A stretch of DNA of 13,764 nt from an uncultured Prosthecobacter sp. (GTDB taxonomy: Bacteria; Verrucomicrobiota; Verrucomicrobiia; Verrucomicrobiales; Verrucomicrobiaceae), in the NCBI GenBank assembly GCA_937941745.1, contig CALDGV010000721.1, positions 1 to 13,764 of the forward strand. The letters run 5' to 3'. Positions 7,927-13,764 of this stretch are shown piece by piece. Under the pieces are notes generated by a model, which was not told where the DNA came from, did no database searches, and was given only the letters and a program-made list of their open reading frames with translations. Positions within the stretch are counted from its first letter, which is position 1. Each line of letters opens with the position of its first letter. The position numbers and the translations under genes are program-made.

Positions 7927-8541
7927 ATGATTTCGTTTCTCCGTGGCAAGCTCGTCGAATCCATGCCGCATCAAGCTGTCGTCGATGTTGGAGGGGTGGG
8001 CTATCTGGTTCACATTCCCCTCACCACCTTTGACCATCTGCCACAGGCAGGCGGCGAGGCGACGCTGCTCACCCACCACCACGTCACCGAGCGGGAGCAC
8101 ACTCTTTTTGGCTTTCTGACTCACGACGAACGGGACCTGTTTCGCCTGCTGATGGACCGCGTGTCCGGCATCGGCCCGAAAATGGCGCTTTCCGTGCTCA
8201 GCGGAATGCCTGTTCCGGCATTCAAAGATGCCGTCATCCGCAACGACACTGCCGCCCTGGCCCGCATCAAGGGGGTCGGCAAGAAGACGGCAGAACGCAT
8301 CGTGCTGGAATTGAAGGACAAAGTCGGCGTGGTGGATGCCTGGCAGGCGGCCAAGGTCGCCAAAGGCACGCATGATCCGAAGCAGGAGGCAATGAGTGAT
8401 GCCGTGCTGGGCTTGATCGCGCTCGGCTACAAGCAAAGCGAGGCGCAGAAAGCGGTGAATGAAGTGGTGAAGCAGCCTGGATTTGAGATCGGCACCGGCC
8501 CGGACAAGATCATCCGCGAGGCGCTGCGGGAACTTCAGTAG
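7927..8541 (+). CDS. ruvA: Holliday junction branch migration protein RuvA
   Basis: The product has 204 residues and forms the tetramer that holds the four-way DNA junction and loads the RuvB motor during recombination and repair. The OB-fold domain starts MISFLRGKLVE and contains VDVGGVGYLVHIP. Two helix-hairpin-helix motifs follow, VSGIGPKMA at about residues 79-87 and IKGVGKKTAERIVLELKDK from 114. The C-terminal domain III (about 155-204), which contacts RuvB, is present with ALGYKQSEAQKAV. The start at 7927 matches the MIxxLRGxL opening of the family; the open frame continues 12 codons upstream but those residues are not part of the fold. No ruvB or ruvC is next to it in the window. Confidence 0.97.
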   Translation: MISFLRGKLVESMPHQAVVDVGGVGYLVHIPLTTFDHLPQAGGEATLLTHHHVTEREHTLFGFLTHDERDLFRLLMDRVSGIGPKMALSVLSGMPVPAFKDAVIRNDTAALARIKGVGKKTAERIVLELKDKVGVVDAWQAAKVAKGTHDPKQEAMSDAVLGLIALGYKQSEAQKAVNEVVKQPGFEIGTGPDKIIREALRELQ

Positions 8542-8554
8542 CCTGCACAGCCCC

Positions 8555-9280
8555 TCAGAAACCAAACACCATCGGCCCAGGGATGATCTTCACGCCGCCA
8601 CCACCGAGCGGGTTGCCTTTCGTCTCTTCGATGGACTCGACCACGTTGTCCTTCAGGTTCACAGCGAGGCTTCCCGTCTCGACTTTGATGTAGGTCACCG
8701 TCTGAAAAGCACGGCCGAAGGCATCAATGCTGGTGTTGTATTGCGGCACCCGCTCATAAATCACATACTCCAGCTTCTCCTCTTTGCCGCCGGCGCTCAG
8801 CTTGCTGGATTTGCGCGTCGGCTTCCCCATCGAAGCCGCCACCTCGTCGCCAGTCATGCCCAGGGCGATCTGATGGGCGGCAATGAGTTCCTCCACCTTG
8901 ACCTGCCGCTCGTGCAGCTTTCTGACATTGGCGACCAGGTTCGGATCGGGATGCGCCACGGCGGCGGCAGGCAGCCAGCCGGAAGTATCCCCATGGCGGG
9001 CCTTGCCTCGCACGCGAAAGGCCGTGTCGGAAAGGCCCACCAGCTTGACGATGGTGCCAGGAGCCATGGAACCCACGGCCCGATCCATCTTGGAACTCAC
9101 AAAGATCGGAGAATCCTGCACCACCTTCATGAAAACCGGCTTGGGCAGGATGTCCTCCACATGGATGGTTCCCGGTTCGACCGCCAGGCGTGAAGTGGGG
9201 CGCTTGGCTGTCTGGGCGCTTAATCCGAGTGATGAGGCAGCCAAGGCCAGAGTGACCAGGATGAAGACAGAGGTTTGCAT
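8555..9280 (-). CDS. Secreted protein with SH3-like and BamE/OmlA-like segments, function unknown
   Basis: The protein has 241 residues. A Sec signal peptide spans about residues 1-22 (MQTSVFILVTLALAASSLGL, then SAQ). Residues about 48-110 look like a bacterial SH3 domain: VVQDSPIFVSSKM, PGTIVKLVGLSDTAFRV and GWLPAAAV follow the usual strand-turn pattern, ending on GWL. A charged helix follows at about 115-135. Then ALGMTGDEVAASMGKPTRKS resembles the SmpA/OmlA/BamE motif in which a G-M-T-xx-x-V helix is followed by G-x-P. The protein ends in a Gly-rich tail. Such layouts occur in periplasmic envelope proteins, but I cannot name the function. It lies 71 bases behind nuoC on the same strand. 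Confidence 0.75.
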   Translation of the reverse strand: MQTSVFILVTLALAASSLGLSAQTAKRPTSRLAVEPGTIHVEDILPKPVFMKVVQDSPIFVSSKMDRAVGSMAPGTIVKLVGLSDTAFRVRGKARHGDTSGWLPAAAVAHPDPNLVANVRKLHERQVKVEELIAAHQIALGMTGDEVAASMGKPTRKSSKLSAGGKEEKLEYVIYERVPQYNTSIDAFGRAFQTVTYIKVETGSLAVNLKDNVVESIEETKGNPLGGGGVKIIPGPMVFGF

Positions 9281-9351
9281 GGCAGAGTCAGAGTAACAGA
9301 CTCCGACGAGCCAGGGAAAGGCTTTGTTCGATCAGCGCAGAACCGCTGGGA

Positions 9352-9921
9352 TCAGTCCACCCTCTTCGCCCGAGGTTCACGGGCCACGGTGTCCTTGCCT
9401 CCAGCACAGGTCACGAAAGGTCCATCGGCCATCGGAGCGGGCTTGGTGAAGCCGACTTCTGGCAGGTCGCTGGGCTTGCCGGCCAGGGGGAAGTCCTTCC
9501 GTAAGGGAAAGTAAGGATAACCTTCCCACATCAGAATGCGCTTCAGGTTCGGGTGGCCGGAGAAGCTGACCCCCATCATGTCCCAGGCTTCACGCTCATG
9601 CCAGTCTGCGGTCGGCCAGATATCAATCACGCTTGGCACGGCTTCACCATCCGGGATCTTGGCACGCAGGCGGAGATGATGGTGGTGGCCGGTGCCATAC
9701 ATTTCATACACAACCTCAAAACGAGGTTCCTCACCCATGTGATCCAGGGTGGAAAGGTCCACCAGATAATCGAACGCCAGCTCATCACGGCAGTACTTGA
9801 GCACCGTTTTGGCAGATGACAGGCTGACATGAACGGTCTGCTCACCGCGAAATTCCGTGGAGCCAAGCACGGCATCTCCGAATTTTTCCTTCAAGGCGGC
9901 GACCATCTGCGCGGAATTCAT
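9352..9921 (-). CDS. nuoC: NADH-quinone oxidoreductase (complex I) subunit C
   Basis: The protein has 189 residues and is the 30-kDa-type subunit of the peripheral arm of respiratory complex I on the cytoplasmic side of the membrane. The family signature is clear: DWHEREAWDMMGVSFSGHP followed by LKRILMWEGYPYFPLRKDFPL. An earlier FDYLVDLSTLDH also fits. The C-terminal tail after the DFPL motif is longer and basic (ending REPRAKRVD). It is a separate gene, not fused to nuoD. It follows nuoB by 30 bases, so the two are almost certainly cotranscribed. nuoD does not follow. Confidence 0.96.
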   Translation of the reverse strand: MNSAQMVAALKEKFGDAVLGSTEFRGEQTVHVSLSSAKTVLKYCRDELAFDYLVDLSTLDHMGEEPRFEVVYEMYGTGHHHHLRLRAKIPDGEAVPSVIDIWPTADWHEREAWDMMGVSFSGHPNLKRILMWEGYPYFPLRKDFPLAGKPSDLPEVGFTKPAPMADGPFVTCAGGKDTVAREPRAKRVD

Positions 9922-9951
9922 GAGCGGGGCAGTGAGGTGGGAGGTTGAGAA

Positions 9952-10494
9952 TCAGGAAACCAGTTCTTCGATGAGCTCTTTTTTCTGGTCAGTCAGAGCA
10001 TGCTCCGTCTCGATCTTTTTCTGGAGACGCATCAAGCCTTCCAGAAGCGCTTCCGGACGTGGTGGGCAGCCGGAAATGTAAACATCCACCGGAATGAGGT
10101 TATCGATCCCCTGAAGGACGGCATAGCTGCGATACATGCCACCGCTCGAGGCACAAGCACCCATGGCAATGCACCACTTGGGTTCGGGCATCTGGTCCCA
10201 GATGCGCTTCACGGCGAGGGCCATTTTGTAGGTTACGGTGCCGGCGACAATCATCACGTCCGCCTGACGGGGCGAGAAACGCATGACTTCCATGCCAAAA
10301 CGGCTCAAATCGTAACGGCTGCATGCGGCAGCCATCATTTCAATGGCGCAGCAGGCGAGGCCCATGGGCATGGGCCAGAGGGAGTTTTTCCTCATCCAGT
10401 TAACCGCTGCGTCGAGCTTGGTGAAGACGACGTTGCCTTCGATCTTGGAATCGTAAGCGGCGAGTGTTTCGACAGGTTCAGCAGGGGCGACCAT
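9952..10494 (-). CDS. nuoB: NADH-quinone oxidoreductase (complex I) subunit B
   Basis: The protein has 180 residues and binds iron-sulfur cluster N2, the last electron carrier before quinone. The ligands are visible: tandem C48-C49 in [11 protein letters not shown]114 in [13 protein letters not shown] and C143 in [15 protein letters not shown]. The length is normal, with a short N-terminal tail before the conserved [15 protein letters not shown]. The start is ATG 10494; a TTG at 10581 would extend it by 29 residues, but those cover a regulatory palindrome and look unlike the family. nuoB is the first gene of the nuoBC pair and has no nuoA upstream. Its promoter region holds a Rex-like site at 10554-10571. 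Confidence 0.96.
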   Translation of the reverse strand: MVAPAEPVETLAAYDSKIEGNVVFTKLDAAVNWMRKNSLWPMPMGLACCAIEMMAAACSRYDLSRFGMEVMRFSPRQADVMIVAGTVTYKMALAVKRIWDQMPEPKWCIAMGACASSGGMYRSYAVLQGIDNLIPVDVYISGCPPRPEALLEGLMRLQKKIETEHALTDQKKELIEELVS

Positions 10495-10553
10495 GGCTTG
10501 AGAAAGGGAGGTTTCAGGAGGGATACGCCCCCAAAAACTGGCGGGCAACCCGT

Positions 10554-10571
10554 TTGTGAAAGTTTTCACAA
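10554..10571. promoter_or_regulatory. Rex-like operator upstream of nuoBC
   Basis: The sequence TTGTGAAAGTTTTCACAA is an 18-bp palindrome, TTGTGAAA-GT-TTTCACAA, with perfect 8-bp arms. It matches TTGTGAA-N4-TTCACAA, the operator consensus of the Rex family, which senses NADH/NAD+ and represses nuo and other respiratory genes in some bacteria. It lies 60 bases upstream of the nuoB ATG and 100 bases before the divergent RCK_C gene. The core TGTGA-N6-TCACA also fits CRP/FNR-family sites, so the regulator is not fixed by sequence alone. No rex gene is in the window. Confidence 0.6.
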
Positions 10572-10670
10572 GCTCGCGCAAAAGCTCCGGGAAGGGCCAG
10601 GAAGCCGAAAGCAGGCCGCCAGCGTCAGAAAGCTATATGGGACGGCTGGTGGTCGTTATTAGAGTCCAGA

Positions 10671-11363
10671 ATGGCCTCCATCATCACGCTTTTCATCATC
10701 GCCGTCGTATCCTTGATTGCGGTTCGGGTAGGGGCCACAGCTCTCATGATGACTGGCCTGAGCTGGGATACGGCCAGTTTTCAGTCCTACTCAGCCTTTT
10801 TTGGAGTGGGCTTCACCACCAAGGAAGCGGAAATGGTGGTGAACCACCCTGTGCGCCGCCGCATCATTCGCGACCTGATCCTGGCCGGCAATGTGGGGCT
10901 GACTTCCGCCTTGGCCGCCCTGGTGGTCTCCATGATGCAGACGGAAAAGAGCAGCCAGATGCTGCTCATGGTGCTGGGCATCTCCGTGGCGGTGGCGCTG
11001 CTGCTGTCACTGTCGAGGGTGAGCTGGCTGCAACGGCTTCTGGATCGGGTGATCCATCGTGCGCTGGAGCATGCGGGGATGGTTCGCGCCCTGGATTACG
11101 AGCTCCTGCTGCGCATCCAGCATGGCTATGTGGTCTCGGAGGTGGAGGTGATGGCGGAAAGCTACCTGGCAGGAAAAACGCTGGCAGAATCGCGACCCTG
11201 GGATCACGGCGTGATCGTGCTGGCCATTCGCCGGAACGATGAATTCACCGAAGGACTTCCCGGGCCGAGAGACGTCATTCAAGTTGGAGATGTGCTGACT
11301 GCTTATGGCAGGGAGCCCTCACTGCGGGCCCTGGTGGAGCCGTGCGGCGAGCAGAGCGATTGA
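10671..11363 (+). CDS. Three-helix membrane protein with a C-terminal TrkA-C (RCK_C) domain
   Basis: The protein has 230 residues. Hydrophobic segments lie at about 3-25, 69-89 and 97-115. Between the first two is a polar loop with GVGFTTKEAEMVVNHPVRRRI (residues 45 on), a segment typical of a conserved family of TrkA-C membrane proteins. Residues about 155-223 form an RCK_C domain: VEVMAESYLAGKTLAE, a GVIVLAI strand, then RDVIQVGDVLTAYG. In K+ uptake systems this domain binds small ligands such as nucleotides. There is no K+ selectivity filter and no NAD-binding RCK_N domain, so this is probably a regulatory or small transport protein. It precedes the Usp-MgtE gene, 84 or 90 bases downstream depending on which start is used. 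Substrate is unknown. ATG 10671 has no clear ribosome site. Confidence 0.85.
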   Translation: MASIITLFIIAVVSLIAVRVGATALMMTGLSWDTASFQSYSAFFGVGFTTKEAEMVVNHPVRRRIIRDLILAGNVGLTSALAALVVSMMQTEKSSQMLLMVLGISVAVALLLSLSRVSWLQRLLDRVIHRALEHAGMVRALDYELLLRIQHGYVVSEVEVMAESYLAGKTLAESRPWDHGVIVLAIRRNDEFTEGLPGPRDVIQVGDVLTAYGREPSLRALVEPCGEQSD

Positions 11364-11391
11364 TGATTGTAGCGGATTCCTGGCTTCTTGC

Positions 11392-11411
11392 ATGCCTGGA
11401 ACCCCAGGCAT
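11392..11411 (+). terminator. Weak hairpin after the RCK_C gene, possible terminator or attenuator
   Basis: ATGCCTGG and CCAGGCAT form a perfect 8-bp stem around AACC. It lies 28 bases after the RCK_C gene stop and before the Usp-MgtE start. No T tract follows, so it may be a weak terminator or a transcript-stability element. Confidence 0.35.
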
Positions 11412-11453
11412 TGCAGCGTTGCAGCGTCAACGGCATGATGCAGAGGCATGATG

Positions 11454-13409
11454 ATGGAAACCACAGCTGACTCCCCCTCCCCGAGCGCCGTCACACCCAC
11501 GCATCTGTTGGTGGCTGTGGACTTCACCCGGGAACTCGGAACCGTGCTGCGCACGGCGGTAGCACTGGCGAATCGTATCCAGGCGCGGATCACGCTGCTG
11601 CACGTGATGGAGCCGATCTCCGACGATCCAAACATCACGCTCCACTGGGGTGATTTTCCCAAAGAACGCCGCGAGCAGGCCAGGCAGCGTCTGGAGGCCC
11701 AGGCGCTGGAGACGGGTGCAACGGCGGAGATCCTTCTCGCAGAGGGGCGTGCTTTTGAGGAGATCGTGCGTCACGCCCAGGAGCTTCATTGTGACCTGGT
11801 CGTGATGGGGCGCACGGGCGAGGAGCGCGGCTTCATCCATGAAGCACTGGGCAGCACGGTGGAAAAAGTGGCTCGTCATGCGCGCTGCCCGGTTTTCATC
11901 GTGGGGCAGGAACAGGCACCCGCACCACAGGAACCTCGCTGCATCCTGATCAGCACAGATTTCTCCAGCGATTCCTGCGTGGCATTTCCCTGGGCTGAGC
12001 TCATCGCAAGGCACTACGGTGCAAAACTGCTGCTGGCGAACGTGCAGGAACCGCTGGGGCTGCCTGGCACGCTGGAATACCGGCGGTTCGGCCAGCAGAT
12101 CGACGAGTTGCGGGAGGAGGCCGACGAACGGCTCGAAGCCTTCCGACAGCAGCATCTGGCGGTGGATCTGACGGTGGCAACGTGTGTTGTGGAGGGAACA
12201 CCCGACCGTGCGTTGTGCCGTCTCGCACGTCGTGAGCAGGTGGATCTGATCGTGATCTCCACACACGGCGCGCAGGGCTGGCGGAGGGCATGGCTGGGCG
12301 GCACGGCGGAGGGCGTGCTGCGAGAAGTGCCATGCTCCGTGCTTGTCGTACCGCCCATGCACATGGACGAAAAGCCGGAGGAAGACTTCGATTTCGCCAC
12401 CCCTGCACCGCGGCAGGCGGCACTGGAGCAACATTCTGGCATTGATCTGAGCGCATCAGTCTCCAGCCTTATGCGCACCGACTTCCCCACCGTGGCCCAC
12501 CGCTCCACCATTGGGGAAGCGCTGGCGCACATCCGGCAGGCTGGTGCCGGAGAGCGTCTCATTTACTTCTATGTCACCGGGCAGGAAGGCCGCCTCATGG
12601 GTGTGATCCCGACTCGCCGGCTGCTCACGGCTCCCCTGGAGGAAAAGGTGGAGGCACACATGATTCAAAACGTCACGGTGCTGAGGCCGGAGCAGTCCCT
12701 GCTGGAGGCATCCGAGGTGTTTGCGAAGCAGAAGTTTCTCGCCCTGCCGGTCATCGACACCCATGGATGCCTCATTGGCGTGGTGGATGTGGGCTTGCTC
12801 TCCGACAAGATTTTCGACCTCGCTGAGCGCGAGCAGCTGGAAGACCTGTTTGAAACCATCGGTTTCAATGTGGCCCAGGTGAAAGAGGCTTCTCCGGTGC
12901 GCGCTTTTCGCTTCCGCTTCCCCTGGCTGCTGGCCACCATCACCAGCGGCACGCTGTGCGCAGTGCTGACGAGCAGCTTTGAACTGACCTTGGAGAAAAG
13001 CATCGTGCTCGCCTTCTTCATGACGCTGATCCTCGGCCTGGGTGAAAGCGTCAGCATTCAATCCATGACCGTGGCCATTCAGGCTCTGCGCAGCATCAAG
13101 CCGACGCTGCACTGGTATCTCCAAGCTTTGCGGCGCGAGGTCTGCACCGCTCTTTTGCTGGGTTTGGGCTGCGGATTGATCGTGGCTCTGATCGTCTGGC
13201 TCTGGCGAGGGGAAGGCGGGGTGGCCGTAAGCATCGGCACAAGCATCGCGTTGGCATTGCTCACTGCCTGCGTTACCGGCCTGAGCATCCCCGCGTTGCT
13301 CCATGCCCTGCGGCTCGATCCAAAAATTGCTGCAGGACCGATCACGCTCGCCTTGACGGACATCTTTACGCTGCTGTTCTACTTCGGCATGGCTTGGTGG
13401 TTGCTGTAA
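11454..13409 (+). CDS. Usp-Usp-CBS-CBS-MgtE fusion, putative divalent cation transporter
   Basis: This is a membrane protein of about 651 residues, probably a Mg2+/Co2+ transporter regulated by nucleotides. Numbering from the first of three in-frame ATGs (11448): UspA domains at about 18-153 and 164-302, CBS domains at about 337-398 and 405-455, and an MgtE transmembrane domain from 490 to 653. The first Usp has GRTG-x10-GST, one residue longer than the G-2x-G-9x-G(S/T) nucleotide motif; the second has STHG-x9-GGT. The two Usp domains stand where the MgtE superhelical N domain normally lies. The pore aspartate appears as D638 in AAGPITLALTDI. The usual GGNxGxQ motif is instead GLGESVSIQS (530-539). 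GAGG at 11443-11446 best fits a start at 11454, so I chose that ATG. Confidence 0.88.
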   Translation: METTADSPSPSAVTPTHLLVAVDFTRELGTVLRTAVALANRIQARITLLHVMEPISDDPNITLHWGDFPKERREQARQRLEAQALETGATAEILLAEGRAFEEIVRHAQELHCDLVVMGRTGEERGFIHEALGSTVEKVARHARCPVFIVGQEQAPAPQEPRCILISTDFSSDSCVAFPWAELIARHYGAKLLLANVQEPLGLPGTLEYRRFGQQIDELREEADERLEAFRQQHLAVDLTVATCVVEGTPDRALCRLARREQVDLIVISTHGAQGWRRAWLGGTAEGVLREVPCSVLVVPPMHMDEKPEEDFDFATPAPRQAALEQHSGIDLSASVSSLMRTDFPTVAHRSTIGEALAHIRQAGAGERLIYFYVTGQEGRLMGVIPTRRLLTAPLEEKVEAHMIQNVTVLRPEQSLLEASEVFAKQKFLALPVIDTHGCLIGVVDVGLLSDKIFDLAEREQLEDLFETIGFNVAQVKEASPVRAFRFRFPWLLATITSGTLCAVLTSSFELTLEKSIVLAFFMTLILGLGESVSIQSMTVAIQALRSIKPTLHWYLQALRREVCTALLLGLGCGLIVALIVWLWRGEGGVAVSIGTSIALALLTACVTGLSIPALLHALRLDPKIAAGPITLALTDIFTLLFYFGMAWWLL

Positions 13410-13439
13410 TGGACCCAACCCACACCTGGCTTCACAGGG

Positions 13440-13764
13440 TCAGGCAAGGATCTCCTTGATCGGCTGCTGCTTCTCCACGCCGGTCAGCCGGGCATCGAGG
13501 CCTTGGAACTTGTAGCTGAGGCGCTCGTGATCGATGCCGCACTGGTGAAGGATGGTGGCGTTGATGTCGTTGAGGTGCGCGGGGTCGGTGGCGATGTTGT
13601 AGCTGAAGTCATCGCTCTCGCCGTAACTGGTGCCGCCTTTGATGCCGCCGCCGGCCATCCACATGCAGAAGTTCCGCGGATGGTGGTCGCGACCGTAATT
13701 CGTCTGCGACAGACCGCCCTGCGAATAGACCGTGCGGCCAAATTCACCGCCCCAGATCACGAGC
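13440..13764 (-). CDS. DUF1501 family protein, C-terminal part (5' end outside window)
   Basis: About 108 C-terminal residues are visible and the frame runs off the window end; the GTG at 13760 is an internal valine ([11 protein letters not shown]). [32 protein letters not shown], and the ending [15 protein letters not shown] are typical of DUF1501 proteins, exported members of the alkaline phosphatase superfamily. They are abundant in Planctomycetes and Verrucomicrobia and usually lie next to a DUF1549/DUF1553 cytochrome-type gene. The expected partner would be outside the window. Full length is normally about 450-490 residues. The substrate is not known. Thirty bases separate it from the convergent Usp-MgtE gene. 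Confidence 0.93.
   Translation of the reverse strand, partial: LVIWGGEFGRTVYSQGGLSQTNYGRDHHPRNFCMWMAGGGIKGGTSYGESDDFSYNIATDPAHLNDINATILHQCGIDHERLSYKFQGLDARLTGVEKQQPIKEILA

Noticed and set aside
9330..9353. Hairpin after nuoC (CAGCG-cagaac-CGCTG with flanking GAT/ATC) as a terminator
   Set aside because: The stem is short, has a two-base bulge and is not followed by a T tract on the minus strand.
10495..10581. TTG start extending NuoB by 29 residues
   Set aside because: The extension covers the Rex-like palindrome and has no similarity to NuoB. ATG 10494 gives the normal protein length.
11427..12434. Long minus-strand open frame opposite the Usp-MgtE gene
   Set aside because: It is a shadow of the sense gene, whose Usp, CBS and MgtE motifs are unmistakable.
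13758..13760. GTG at 13760 as the start of the DUF1501 gene
   Set aside because: It falls inside the conserved [11 protein letters not shown] motif, so the gene continues beyond the window.
1..13764. CRISPR arrays, insertion sequences, tRNA or rRNA genes, toxin-antitoxin or phage-defence systems
   Set aside because: Reading both strands showed no regularly spaced repeats, transposase or integrase motifs, tRNA cloverleaf with T-loop, or defence-type domains.

Overview
The window is a GC-rich, tightly packed stretch of bacterial chromosome with 15 protein-coding genes (two cut by the window ends). It has no RNA gene, mobile element or CRISPR array that I can see, and no gap over 300 bases. Several features point to the Verrucomicrobia or a close PVC-phylum relative such as Prosthecobacter or Verrucomicrobium: a DUF1501 protein, a SulP-carbonic anhydrase fusion, a Tat-type leader on a pyruvyl-transferase-like protein, several small secreted proteins of unknown function, and few Shine-Dalgarno sequences. 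The assignment is an inference from gene content.

Layout. 1-917 holds the C-terminal half of a phosphoglucomutase/phosphomannomutase. 963-1898 (-) is an NhaR-like LysR regulator, divergent from a SulP transporter fused to a beta-carbonic anhydrase (2004-4283); a 12-bp palindrome lies between them. A perfect 15-bp hairpin ends that gene and overlaps the stop codon of a small lipoprotein gene (4323-4760, -). An exported pyruvyl-transferase-like protein (4868-6130) converges on a peroxiredoxin of the Bcp/PrxQ type (6141-6617, -), which lies behind an MntR-type metalloregulator (6688-7146, -). Next come a secreted DUF1444-like protein (7208-7807, -), divergent ruvA (7927-8541), and a secreted SH3-like/BamE-like protein (8555-9280, -).

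The right third holds nuoC and nuoB (9352-10494, -), a two-gene piece of respiratory complex I without nuoA or nuoD beside it. Upstream of nuoB is an 18-bp palindrome, TTGTGAAAGTTTTCACAA, which fits the operator consensus of the NADH/NAD+ sensor Rex (and also the CRP core). Divergently, a three-helix membrane protein with a TrkA-C (RCK_C) domain (10671-11363) is followed by a Usp-Usp-CBS-CBS-MgtE fusion (11454-13409). Together these look like a nucleotide-regulated cation-transport pair. The window ends inside a DUF1501 gene (-).

Taken together the genes are mostly housekeeping and ion homeostasis: sugar phosphate metabolism, inorganic carbon uptake and hydration, Mn/peroxide defence, DNA repair, respiration, and divalent cation transport. 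I do not see a clear undescribed multi-gene system. The observations most worth testing are the Rex-like site at nuoBC, the Usp/CBS/MgtE fusion with its altered pore motif and RCK_C neighbour, and the exported pyruvyl-transferase-like protein.
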